From the NCBI GenBank assembly GCA_002293265.1, contig DBCW01000044.1, forward strand, positions 30,473 to 42,663: DNA of 12,191 nucleotides. The letters run 5' to 3'. Of this stretch, positions 1-7,405 are shown piece by piece (position 1 is the stretch's first letter; each line of letters opens with the position of its first letter). The position numbers and the translations under genes are program-made. The notes beneath the pieces are model-generated. The model saw only the letters and a program-made list of their open reading frames with translations, made no database searches and was not told where the DNA came from. The stretch comes from Eggerthellales bacterium UBA948. GTDB taxonomy: Bacteria; Actinomycetota; Coriobacteriia; Coriobacteriales; UBA8131.

Positions 1-774
1 TTTAAAAAACCATGTGGAGCTCAAGACCAGCTGGCAAGTGCTTTTGGCGGCACCGTAGCGCTGGACTTCTCAAATGACACACCATACGTGATCCCGATCA
101 ACTTTGACGCAAGCATTAGCGGATACACAATGCTTCTCATCGACAGCAAGTGCGATCACTCAAATTATACGGATGATTTTGCATCAATACCTGCAGATAT
201 GCATACCGTTGCCAAGTACTTTAACTGCAATAAACTTGCCGAGGTGCCGTACCCCAACTTCCTAGAACAGCTTAGACCGATGCGTGAGATATTAGGTGAC
301 CGAGCGGCGCTCAGAGCGCTGCATTTCTTTGAGGAAGACAAGCGTGTCTTAGCTCAAAAAGCAGCGCTTGAAACCAATGATTTTGAGCGCTTCTTAAAAC
401 ACGTGCGTTTGTCCGGCGCTTCATCCGCACAATACCTGCAAAACACATCTACGCATGCAGATACACTACGAGCCGAACAACCTGTAATGGTAATACTTGC
501 ATTATGCGCCCATCTACTGGATGGCGTGTGTCAGGTAAATGTGTGTCATGAGGACGCAAAACTTGACACATCTAATGACAACAGAATATCTGATAATGTG
601 CATAAAGGTGCTTACCGCGTTCATGGAGGTGGTTTTGGTGGCGGCGTGCTTGCTTTTGTTCCAAATGAAGATGCAGACTCTTTTATATCTGCCATGAATA
701 AAATGCTTGGCTACGATGCCTGCACTACACTATCTATAAGCTCGCAAGGTGCGATAGCTATTAGATTGATATAG
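1..774 (+). CDS. galK: Galactokinase, C-terminal part (5' end outside window)
   Basis: Galactokinase phosphorylates galactose to galactose-1-phosphate with ATP in the cytoplasm, the first committed step of the Leloir pathway. The frame is open from base 1, so the gene enters from the left and the GTG at 88 is not its start; 257 residues are visible. They begin just before a CGAQDQLASAFGG segment, which matches the active-site region around the catalytic Asp of GHMP kinases (usually MDQ, here QDQ). The C-terminal glycine motif RVHGGGFGGG lies at visible residues 206-215. The gene ends with TAG three bases before galT, which supports the assignment over other GHMP kinases. An unusual hydrophilic stretch of about 27 residues (visible residues 176-202) sits just before the glycine motif, where relatives normally run almost directly from the preceding helix into GAYRVHGGGF. 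The identification is firm; the N-terminal substrate-binding region cannot be assessed. Confidence 0.9.
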   Translation, partial: FKKPCGAQDQLASAFGGTVALDFSNDTPYVIPINFDASISGYTMLLIDSKCDHSNYTDDFASIPADMHTVAKYFNCNKLAEVPYPNFLEQLRPMREILGDRAALRALHFFEEDKRVLAQKAALETNDFERFLKHVRLSGASSAQYLQNTSTHADTLRAEQPVMVILALCAHLLDGVCQVNVCHEDAKLDTSNDNRISDNVHKGAYRVHGGGFGGGVLAFVPNEDADSFISAMNKMLGYDACTTLSISSQGAIAIRLI

Positions 775-777
775 ATA

Positions 778-2094
778 ATGTCCGGCTTGCCTACACCTCG
801 AGAAGTTAATGCCAGATTTTCTGAGTTACTTTCTGCAAGCTCAGAAAAAGCAACTGATTATTTGTACGACTTGGGATTAAACCATAACTACATAAAAACC
901 GAAGCGATAAAAAAGAATATTTGCTGGACCAGCAAGAGCCCCTATGGAGAGCTTAAATGTACGATCAATCTCTCCAAACCGGAAAAAGATCCACGCGTTA
1001 TTGCAGATGAAGCTAAACAGAAGTCTGCTCTCCCCACCTCACCGGATAACATCCCTCAATGCGACCTGTGTTGGGAAAATGAAGATTTTCCCGGAACACC
1101 CGAGCATCCTGCGAAACCGGGATTGCGCATCGCAGCCATTAATTTAGATGGCGAAAAGTGGGGTCTTCAATACTCCCCATACGCATATTTTCACAAACAC
1201 TGTATTGTCTTAAGCGAAAAACACCGACCGATGAAAATCGATGAAAACTGTTTCAGGCGCTTAGTTGACTTTGTAGATATGTTCCCGCACTTTTTCATTG
1301 GAGCAAATGCAGATCTACCGATAGTTGGCGGCTCAATACTCTCTCATGATCACTTTCAAGGAGGTGATCATGCATTTCCCTTGATGAGGGCACCTATAGA
1401 GCGAGAAGTATTTATGTCGAGCATGCCGCCGGGTGTAGTATGCGGAATCGTTCGCTGGCCATCGTCGGTGCTTCGCATGGTCTCTGAAAACAGAGCTGCA
1501 ATTGTGCAGGCCTCCGCCACGATCCTAAAAGCATGGCAGAATTACTCTAATCCTGAGTGTCACATTTTAGCGTTTAGCCCAACCGATAAATGTACTTTGC
1601 ATAACACCTTAAATCCAATACTGAGGAAAGTTGGCTCAACCTACATCATGGATCTGGTGCTGCGCAACAATCGCACCGACACCGAACACCCCTGGGGCAT
1701 ATTTCATCCAAACGAATCACTGCACCATATCAAAAAAGAAAATATTGGACTCATAGAGATCATGGGGCTGGCAATTTTACCCCCACGACTGGCAACAGAG
1801 CTACCTCTTGTACAAAGTGAAATATGTGCTGCAGCCACAGAAGGTTTAACGGCTAATCAGCTGAAGGAGCGCTTGCTTGAGCAAAAAACTACTGCTATAC
1901 ACGCCCGGTGGGCTGCCGAGATACTAAGTCAAATGAAAGATAAAACAGACAGCCAACTGCTTAGAAGCCAAACTTATCTACAACAAGAGGTTGCCGGGGT
2001 ATTTGTTAACGTACTGGAGGCAACCGGAGTGTTCAAACGCAACAATGCCGGCAAAAAAGGCTGGGAGTCTTTCATCAACTTACTAAACACATAA
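778..2094 (+). CDS. galT: Galactose-1-phosphate uridylyltransferase, class II
   Basis: GalT exchanges UMP between UDP-glucose and galactose-1-phosphate, giving glucose-1-phosphate and UDP-galactose; it acts on the product of the upstream galK. The 438-residue protein matches the class II (Firmicutes-type) family, not the E. coli type. Visible family signatures are KNICW near residue 46, the INLSKPEKDPRVIA block at 63-76, a CDLC pair at 95-98, the catalytic-region GGSILSHDHFQGG at 184-196, HHIKKENIGLIEIMGLAILP at 316-335 and a GW-rich C-terminus. Class II enzymes are usually about 490-520 residues and carry a helical N-terminal region before the LPTPREVNARF segment. Here the protein begins almost at that segment, so it is short at the N-terminus. 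The ATG lies 3 bases after the galK stop with no good ribosome binding site close by, which suggests translational coupling. No convincing terminator follows it. Confidence 0.93.
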   Translation: MSGLPTPREVNARFSELLSASSEKATDYLYDLGLNHNYIKTEAIKKNICWTSKSPYGELKCTINLSKPEKDPRVIADEAKQKSALPTSPDNIPQCDLCWENEDFPGTPEHPAKPGLRIAAINLDGEKWGLQYSPYAYFHKHCIVLSEKHRPMKIDENCFRRLVDFVDMFPHFFIGANADLPIVGGSILSHDHFQGGDHAFPLMRAPIEREVFMSSMPPGVVCGIVRWPSSVLRMVSENRAAIVQASATILKAWQNYSNPECHILAFSPTDKCTLHNTLNPILRKVGSTYIMDLVLRNNRTDTEHPWGIFHPNESLHHIKKENIGLIEIMGLAILPPRLATELPLVQSEICAAATEGLTANQLKERLLEQKTTAIHARWAAEILSQMKDKTDSQLLRSQTYLQQEVAGVFVNVLEATGVFKRNNAGKKGWESFINLLNT

Positions 2095-2181
2095 TCAACT
2101 TACTTTAAGCCAAAGATCCCCCGCCCCGCCTGTTTTTTAGGAAGCAGGTAAATCAGTGTTTAGCCGCAAACCTGAATTCAT

Positions 2182-2278
2182 TTTACATAAATTTGATAAA
2201 CATTAGACCTTGACCTTACAAAGCCACTTCAGAATGTTTTTTACACGGACTTAACAAAGTGTGTGTATGAAATTTACC
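2182..2278 (+). promoter_or_regulatory. Two arrays of 11-bp-phased PhoP/PhoB-box-like hexamers upstream of pstS
   Basis: Hexamers resembling the Bacillus PhoP box (TTAACA/TTTACA type) recur every 11 bp, one helical turn. The left array is TTTACA at 2182, TTGATA at 2193, a degenerate copy at 2204 (TAGACC, or TTAGAC one base earlier) and CTTACA at 2215. The right array is TTTACA at 2240, TTAACA at 2251, a degenerate TGTGTA at 2262 and TTTACC at 2273. The hexamers and spacing are directly visible. Binding by the PhoB encoded downstream in the same operon is inferred from the known way OmpR/PhoB-family dimers read tandem repeats. A possible -10 is TAGATT at 2282-2287, or TATGAA at 2266-2271; neither has an ideal -35, as expected for an activator-dependent promoter. 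The rest of the 2095-2330 gap shows no gene and no clear galT terminator. Confidence 0.6.
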
Positions 2279-2330
2279 TCGTAGATTCAGCATTTAAGAC
2301 GCATTTATTTACTAAGAAAAAGGAGGAATA

Positions 2331-3263
2331 ATGCGCAAGGTTAAAAGTAAGGTTTTGACAGTAGTTATATCGGCATTGATGGTCGTTTCTCTGGGGCTTG
2401 TAGGTTGCGGACAAGGCAACAACGCTCCTGCCAGCACGAGCAGCGATAAAGGCAGCACTGCCAGCAGCAGCACATCAGCAGGTACAACCGGTGCTATCTC
2501 GGTAGTATCTCGCGAAGACGGTAGCGGCACCCGCGCTGCTTTTACCGAGCTGGCCGGCGTTTTGAATGCCGACAAGAAAGATGCCACCACAGAAAATGCA
2601 GTTGTCACCAACTCCACATCAGTAATGATGACTACGGTTGCCGGTGATCCTAAAGCTATTGGTTATGTATCAATGGGATCGCTAAACGACACCGTAAAAG
2701 CACTCAAAGTAGGCGGAGTTGAAGCCACCACAGACAATGTCAAGAAAGGCTCTTATGCCATCCAGCGTCCGTTTATGATAGCTGACAAAGGTAACCTCTC
2801 CCCCGCCGCAGCTGACTTTTTGAAGTACATCCTGAGCAAAGAGGGTCAAGCGATCATCAGCAAAGCCGGATTTATTGCTGTAGATGATAAAGCTGCTGCC
2901 TACAGCGCTACCAGCGGTCTGTCCGGAAAAGTTATCGTTGCAGGCTCATCATCTGTGTCTCCTGCAATGCAAAAAATTATCGAAGGCTACAAAGCTTTGA
3001 ACAGCGCTGTAGATGTTGAGTTACAGACCAGCGATTCTTCTACCGGTGTCAAAAACGTAGTTGATGGTGTTTGCGACCTAGGCATGGCATCACGTGAGCT
3101 TAAGGATTCCGAGCTCGCCAAAGGTATTACTCCGACCAAGATCGCTCTTGATGGTATTGCAGTAGTAGTGAGCAAAGACAACTCTGTAAGCGACCTATCT
3201 CTTGATCAGATCAAAGGCATCTTCCTTGGTGAGATCAAAGACTGGAGCGATGTAGCCAAATAA
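2331..3263 (+). CDS. pstS: Phosphate-binding lipoprotein PstS, circularly permuted
   Basis: Substrate-binding component of the high-affinity phosphate ABC transporter, anchored to the outer face of the membrane. The 310-residue protein has a lipoprotein signal peptide (basic RKVKSK, hydrophobic core 8-24, lipobox LVGC with Cys26) and a Ser/Thr-rich linker at about 32-54. The domain order is inverted relative to usual PstS. Residues 56-186 carry the normally second half: SREDGSGTR at 60-68, AIGYVSMGSL at 109-118, and the ILSKEGQ to GFIAV segment. Residues 198-310 carry the normally first half: VAGSSSVSP at 203-211, TSDSSTG at 233-239, CDLGMASREL at 248-257, and a stop right after IKDWSDV. All the phosphate-contacting loops appear present, so the fold is probably complete. 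The ATG is preceded by AAAGGAGGA at 2318-2326. It is the first gene of the operon and is followed by a hairpin that may raise its level over the other subunits. Confidence 0.95.
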   Translation: MRKVKSKVLTVVISALMVVSLGLVGCGQGNNAPASTSSDKGSTASSSTSAGTTGAISVVSREDGSGTRAAFTELAGVLNADKKDATTENAVVTNSTSVMMTTVAGDPKAIGYVSMGSLNDTVKALKVGGVEATTDNVKKGSYAIQRPFMIADKGNLSPAAADFLKYILSKEGQAIISKAGFIAVDDKAAAYSATSGLSGKVIVAGSSSVSPAMQKIIEGYKALNSAVDVELQTSDSSTGVKNVVDGVCDLGMASRELKDSELAKGITPTKIALDGIAVVVSKDNSVSDLSLDQIKGIFLGEIKDWSDVAK

Positions 3264-3302
3264 CAATGGCTTAGCTTCAGCCGTTAGTACACGTAAACAA
3301 TC

Positions 3303-3349
3303 AGGGCCGTTGGTTTGAAGTAGTACGCTTAGAACTGATGGCTCTTTTT
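3303..3349 (+). terminator. Long hairpin with T-run between pstS and pstC (possible attenuator)
   Basis: The arm AGGGCCGTTGGTT (3303-3315) pairs along its full 13 positions with AACTGATGGCTCT (3333-3345), counting four G-U pairs. The loop is 17 bases, and five T residues (3345-3349) overlap and follow the 3' arm. This resembles an intrinsic terminator, but several wobble pairs and the long loop make it moderate in strength. It lies inside the operon, so it probably ends or protects only part of the transcripts and could give more pstS message than pstCAB message. The other bases of the 3264-3386 gap show no further gene. Confidence 0.55.
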
Positions 3350-3386
3350 GGTAAAAATGTGAGATTGAATCAAAGGTAATTAGACT

Positions 3387-4238
3387 ATGACTCAACTTAA
3401 AGAAAGATTAGCTCAGATCATATTTGGCATTGCCGCCAGTGTGAGCATCATTGCTGTAGCTTTGATCTGCTTCTTCTTGTTTGCCAATGGTGTTCCTGCA
3501 ATGCTGGAGATAGGTGTTTTTGACTTTCTTGGCTCCAGTAAATGGCGCCCGGGATCTGAGCAATTTGGCATACTTGCGTTTATCATCTCATCGCTATATG
3601 TAACTGCGGGGGCGCTAATTATTGGTGTGCCGATAGGATTGCTATGCGCTATCTATATGGCTCGTTTCGCGCCAAAAAAGCTTCTTAGGATAATGCTTCC
3701 GGGAATTGAGCTGCTTGCCGGTATACCATCGGTAGTTTATGGTTTCTTTGGCTTAGTGCTGCTGGTTCCTCTGATAAGAGTGATATTTAATGTGCAGGGT
3801 ATGGGCATACTTGCCGCCTCGATCATCTTAGGCATTATGATCCTTCCAACCATCGTAACTGTTGCTTACGCCGCCATGAAAGCTGTGCCGCAAAACTACT
3901 ATGAAGGTGGTCTGGCGCTTGGTGCCAGCCACGAGTTTTGTGTGATGCGACTAATTGTTCCGGCGGCTGCGTCCGGCATCATGGCCGGAGTGATACTTGG
4001 AATGGGGCGTGCAGTTGGCGAGACCATGGCCGTGATTATGATCGTGGGTAACAAGACTATGATACCCAGCTCGATACTGGATGGAGCACGCACACTTACC
4101 AGCAATATTGTTTTGGAGATGAGTTACGCAGCAGACCTACACTACGGAGCGTTAATAGCTACCGGCGTGGTGCTGTTCGTATTCATCCTGATAATCAATT
4201 TGGCTTTCGCGTTTCTTAATCGCACAAGGAAGGCGTAA
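3387..4238 (+). CDS. pstC: Phosphate ABC transporter permease PstC
   Basis: Inner-membrane permease that forms the phosphate channel as a heterodimer with PstA. The 283-residue protein has about six hydrophobic helices: near residues 12-33, 62-90, 105-134, 140-160, 195-222 and 254-277. The BPD_transp_1 coupling (EAA-type) loop EGGLALGASHEFCVMRLIVP at 173-192 contacts the ATPase PstB. The family signatures ELLAGIPSVVYGFFGL at 108-123 and GMGRAVGETMA at 205-215 are both present; the charged Arg and Glu of the second are typical of Pst permeases. AAAGG at 3372-3376 precedes the ATG. The stop is only two bases from pstA, consistent with co-translation. Length and motifs are normal. Confidence 0.96.
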   Translation: MTQLKERLAQIIFGIAASVSIIAVALICFFLFANGVPAMLEIGVFDFLGSSKWRPGSEQFGILAFIISSLYVTAGALIIGVPIGLLCAIYMARFAPKKLLRIMLPGIELLAGIPSVVYGFFGLVLLVPLIRVIFNVQGMGILAASIILGIMILPTIVTVAYAAMKAVPQNYYEGGLALGASHEFCVMRLIVPAAASGIMAGVILGMGRAVGETMAVIMIVGNKTMIPSSILDGARTLTSNIVLEMSYAADLHYGALIATGVVLFVFILIINLAFAFLNRTRKA

Positions 4239-4240
4239 CC

Positions 4241-5125
4241 ATGAAACTACCTAAAGCGCACAAAATACCGATGAAAAACGATACTCGCAGGACAAAAGGT
4301 GCGGCAGCCATCGCCATGCGTTGGATCATTCGCACCGGGGCTTTCATTAGCATTGCAATTCTTTTATTCATCACCGGTTATATCCTAGTTACCGGAGTAC
4401 CTTACCTCACACCATCACTTTTTGCTTGGGAGTTCAACTCCATCAATGTCTCGTTGATGCCCGCGCTCATCAATACAATTCTTATGGTGTTGTTGGCGCT
4501 GTTGATATCCATTCCCTTTGGTTTGGCTTCGGCAATATTTTTAGTCGAGTACACCAAGCGCGGCAATCGCTTGGTAAAAGTAATTCGCCTGATGGCAGAA
4601 ACTCTCGCCGGTATTCCCTCAATCATCTACGGACTTTTTGGTCTGATGCTTTTTGTGACTGCCTTTGGCTGGGGATTTTCGCTGCTTGCCGGTTCGCTTA
4701 CGGTGTCGATCATGATCTTGCCGCTGATAATACGCACATCCGAAGAAGCTTTGAAAGCTGTGCCGGATGGATACCGCGAAGGCAGCTTGGCTTTAGGCGC
4801 AGGACTTCTAAGAACGGTGTGGAAGGTAATCTTGCCTTCAGCGCTTCCCGGAATCCTAGCCGGAGTGATTCTTGGCATTGGACGTATTGTTGGTGAGACC
4901 GCGGCGCTTATCTACACCGCCGGCTCTGTTACTGAGGTTCCGTCCTCAGTATTTGACTCCACCAGAACACTGTCTGTGCATATGTATGAATTAAGTAGAG
5001 AGGCTCTATATATGAACGAAGCAGCAGCCACAGCTGTTGTACTTTTGTTAATTGTACTTTTAATTAACACATTAAGTGCTATAGTAGCTCGAAGAATGAC
5101 AAGGGGTATGACCGATGGTAACTAA
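4241..5125 (+). CDS. pstA: Phosphate ABC transporter permease PstA
   Basis: Second permease half of the phosphate transporter, partner of PstC. The 294-residue protein starts with a basic cytoplasmic stretch of about 28 residues, then has hydrophobic helices near 29-52, 73-102, 122-142, 147-166, 203-226 and 263-283. Diagnostic blocks are [18 protein letters not shown] at 118-135, the coupling loop [15 protein letters not shown] at 174-188, and [15 protein letters not shown] at 211-225, which parallels the PstC motif. AAGGAAGG at 4226-4233, inside the end of pstC, is well placed for the ATG at 4241; an internal ATG at residue 11 is less well placed. The last 11 bases overlap the start of pstB. 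Confidence 0.96.
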   Translation: MKLPKAHKIPMKNDTRRTKGAAAIAMRWIIRTGAFISIAILLFITGYILVTGVPYLTPSLFAWEFNSINVSLMPALINTILMVLLALLISIPFGLASAIFLVEYTKRGNRLVKVIRLMAETLAGIPSIIYGLFGLMLFVTAFGWGFSLLAGSLTVSIMILPLIIRTSEEALKAVPDGYREGSLALGAGLLRTVWKVILPSALPGILAGVILGIGRIVGETAALIYTAGSVTEVPSSVFDSTRTLSVHMYELSREALYMNEAAATAVVLLLIVLLINTLSAIVARRMTRGMTDGN

Positions 5126-6029
5126 AATGATGGATAAGGCTGCCAAGAACAACTGGTCTGTAATCGAAAAAGAGATCAACACAGACGGCAAAGAGTCGAT
5201 TCAATCCTTAACAGATTCACTTGAAAAACTACACGACTCAAACCCTGAGAGCGCAAATGCAAGCGTCAGCGAAAATGATAGTTATCTGATAAAGTCGGAA
5301 AACCTCAATCTTCACTACGGCGATATGCATGCATTGATCGATAACAACCTCAGCATTAGCGAAAACCGCATCATGGCGTTGATCGGTCCTTCCGGAAGCG
5401 GTAAGTCCACGTATCTAAAGACCTTGAACCGCATGAACGATCTTGTAGAGGGTTGTAAGATCACCGGCAAGTTGCTGTATAAAGGCATTGATATATACAA
5501 GGAGATGAATCCCAGTGAGCTAAGAAAGACCATGGGTATGGTGTTTCAAAAGCCAAATCCATTTCCTATGAGCATCTATGACAACATTGCCTTTGGTCCA
5601 CGCGCGCATGGTGTTCGCAAAAAAGCACTGCTTGACGACATTGTTGAGCGCTCGCTTAGAGACGCAGCTTTATTTGATGAGGTCAAAGACAGACTCAAAA
5701 AGAACGCTCTGGGGCTTTCGGGCGGTCAACAACAACGCCTTTGTATAGCCAGAGCGCTAGCCGTAGAGCCGGATGTACTGCTTATGGATGAGCCCACAAG
5801 CGCACTCGACCCGATATCAACGGCTCGCATCGAAGACCTGGCCTTGGAGCTAAAAAAGCGCTACACAATCGTAATTGTAACCCACAACATGCAACAAGCC
5901 GCACGTATATCCGATGACACAGCTTTCTTTTTACTGGGCGAGATTATCGAGTGCTCCAGAACCGAAAAGCTGTTCTCGGTACCCAAAGACAAACGTACAG
6001 AAGACTACATCACAGGAAGGTTTGGCTGA
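5115..6029 (+). CDS. pstB: Phosphate ABC transporter ATP-binding protein PstB with N-terminal extension
   Basis: Cytoplasmic ATPase that powers phosphate import through PstC and PstA. ABC motifs are complete: Walker [10 protein letters not shown] at 91-99, Q-loop Gln145 in [15 protein letters not shown], signature LSGGQQQR at 201-208, Walker B VLLMDEP at 221-227, and His257 of the H-loop. The phrases [18 protein letters not shown] and [13 protein letters not shown] are characteristic of PstB. The protein is 304 residues, against about 250 for the family, because about 57 polar residues precede the usual start of the domain at [14 protein letters not shown]. That extension is rich in Asn, Ser, Glu and Lys and shows no recognised domain. 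The start at 5115 is preferred because AAGGGG at 5101-5106 lies 8 bases upstream; the ATG at 5127 has poorer spacing. No methionine lies closer to the usual domain start. Confidence 0.95.
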   Translation: MVTKMMDKAAKNNWSVIEKEINTDGKESIQSLTDSLEKLHDSNPESANASVSENDSYLIKSENLNLHYGDMHALIDNNLSISENRIMALIGPSGSGKSTYLKTLNRMNDLVEGCKITGKLLYKGIDIYKEMNPSELRKTMGMVFQKPNPFPMSIYDNIAFGPRAHGVRKKALLDDIVERSLRDAALFDEVKDRLKKNALGLSGGQQQRLCIARALAVEPDVLLMDEPTSALDPISTARIEDLALELKKRYTIVIVTHNMQQAARISDDTAFFLLGEIIECSRTEKLFSVPKDKRTEDYITGRFG

Positions 6030-6030
6030 T

Positions 6031-6714
6031 ATGGCACGCGACCGTTTTGACGAGCAGCTGTCTCAACTTAATACTCAGCTGCTCAAGATGAACGCTCTTG
6101 TGGAGCGAGCGCTTAACAACGCAATCATTGTTCTGGAAACCAGAAACATCCAACTTGCACAAGAAGTCATCGAATCAGATAGCGATGTAAATGCCCTAGA
6201 GCGCGACATAGAGGCTCAGTGCCTTAAGCTAATACTGCGCGAGCAGCCGGTAGCCAAGGACCTGCACAAGATAAGTGCAGCGCTCAAAATGATCACAGAC
6301 ATCGAGCGTATTGGTGATCAAGCGGCAGACATCTGCCGTATTGTGATCGACATGGCTGAGGCTGATCCCTACCCGCTGGATCGTGTACCTCACCTTATGC
6401 CACTCGGTAAAGCTACCGTAGAAATGGTAGGAACTTCGATCGATGCGTTTATCGCGCAAGACCTCGACAAGGTCAAAAAAGTAATTGCTGATGACGACAA
6501 AGTGGACGACCTGTTTTTCGTCGTAAAAAGTGAGTTGCTTGCTTGGATGCGCCGCCTAAACGATGCCGACGTTGTAGCAGTTGACCTTTTGCTAATTGCG
6601 AAGTACTTTGAACGTATAGCCGATCATGCGCAAAATACCGCAGAATGGGTTCAATACTCTTTAACAGGCGAACACAAAGGGGTTAGGTACTATGGACAAA
6701 AGCGATCAAGTTAA
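6031..6714 (+). CDS. phoU: Phosphate signalling/transport regulator PhoU
   Basis: PhoU links the Pst transporter to the PhoR kinase, keeping phosphate-starvation signalling off when phosphate is plentiful. The 227-residue protein is the normal length and contains the two helical-bundle repeats of the family, each with its metal-binding acidic motif: DIERIGDQAADI at 90-101 and AKYFERIADHAQNTAEWV at 190-207. The SDSDVNALERDIEAQCLKLI segment at 49-68 is also typical. The frame is open upstream to 5914, but that part overlaps pstB and looks unlike PhoU. The ATG at 6031 has GGAAGG at 6015-6020 and begins with MARDRFDEQL, a usual PhoU start. It starts one base after the pstB stop and overlaps phoB by 23 bases. 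Confidence 0.95.
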   Translation: MARDRFDEQLSQLNTQLLKMNALVERALNNAIIVLETRNIQLAQEVIESDSDVNALERDIEAQCLKLILREQPVAKDLHKISAALKMITDIERIGDQAADICRIVIDMAEADPYPLDRVPHLMPLGKATVEMVGTSIDAFIAQDLDKVKKVIADDDKVDDLFFVVKSELLAWMRRLNDADVVAVDLLLIAKYFERIADHAQNTAEWVQYSLTGEHKGVRYYGQKRSS

Positions 6715-7405
6715 GCCACTTATCTACATTGTGGAGGATGACCAAAACATCCGCGACCTTACTTGTTATGCTCTTGAGCAATCAAACTTTGAGGCGATGG
6801 GGTTTTCTACAGCACAAGGCTTTTTAGAGCGTTGTGACAAGAAACAGCCCGATGTCATCTTGCTCGACATCATGCTGCCCGGCATTGATGGCTTAACCCT
6901 GCTCAAAGAACTGCGCATGAAAGACTCCACTAAAAACATTCCTATCATGATGATCACAGCCAAAGGTTCTGAGCTGGATGTGGTATCCGGGCTGGAGGCC
7001 GGAGCGGATGACTACCTCAAAAAACCGTTCAGCATGGTAGAGCTGATCTCGAGGATCAATGCCTTATTGCGCATGGCATCGCGTGGCACCGTTCAAAACA
7101 AAGTTGAATTTTTGAAATCCGGAAACATCACCATCTCCACAAAACAACATTTGGTCTTAGTGGACGACAAAGAAGTAAAACTAACAGCAAAGGAATTTTC
7201 CTTGTTACTGCTATTTATCGAAAATCCCGAAATTGTCTTCACCAGAGGGCAATTACTCAGATCCACTTGGGGGTTTGATTATGTCGAGAATTCGCGTACC
7301 GTGGACGTACATATCCAGACCCTTCGTCAGAAGCTTGGCGAGGCTGGTAAACAAATTGATACGATTCGTGGTGTCGGTTATCGTTTGAGAGTAAAAAATG
7401 GGTAA
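6692..7405 (+). CDS. phoB: Phosphate-response regulator, OmpR/PhoB family
   Basis: Transcription factor activated by phosphorylation from PhoR; probably controls the pst operon and other phosphate-starvation genes. The 237-residue protein has a receiver domain at about 9-128, with the acidic cluster EDD at 15-17, phosphoacceptor Asp59 in LLDIMLPGIDG, Thr89 and the Lys111-Pro112 pair. It has a winged-helix DNA-binding domain at about 138-235, with LTAKEFSLLLLF, RTVDVHIQTLRQKLG and the terminal RGVGYRLRV. The ATG follows AAAGGGG (6676-6682) by 9 bases and lies inside the end of phoU. Depending on the organism this orthologue may be called PhoB, PhoP or RegX3; the family and role are secure from context, the name less so. 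Confidence 0.93.
   Translation: MDKSDQVKPLIYIVEDDQNIRDLTCYALEQSNFEAMGFSTAQGFLERCDKKQPDVILLDIMLPGIDGLTLLKELRMKDSTKNIPIMMITAKGSELDVVSGLEAGADDYLKKPFSMVELISRINALLRMASRGTVQNKVEFLKSGNITISTKQHLVLVDDKEVKLTAKEFSLLLLFIENPEIVFTRGQLLRSTWGFDYVENSRTVDVHIQTLRQKLGEAGKQIDTIRGVGYRLRVKNG

Noticed and set aside
2129..2148. Possible terminator after galT (CCTG...CAGG)
   Set aside because: Only four base pairs around a 12-base loop, with the T-run inside the loop instead of after the stem.
4426..4896. Plus-strand open frame of 156 codons inside pstA
   Set aside because: It is an out-of-frame shadow of the conserved permease and its translation resembles no membrane or known protein.
5914..6030. Upstream extension of the phoU frame
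   Set aside because: It overlaps the 3' end of pstB, its residues do not resemble PhoU, and the ATG at 6031 has a good ribosome binding site and a typical PhoU start.
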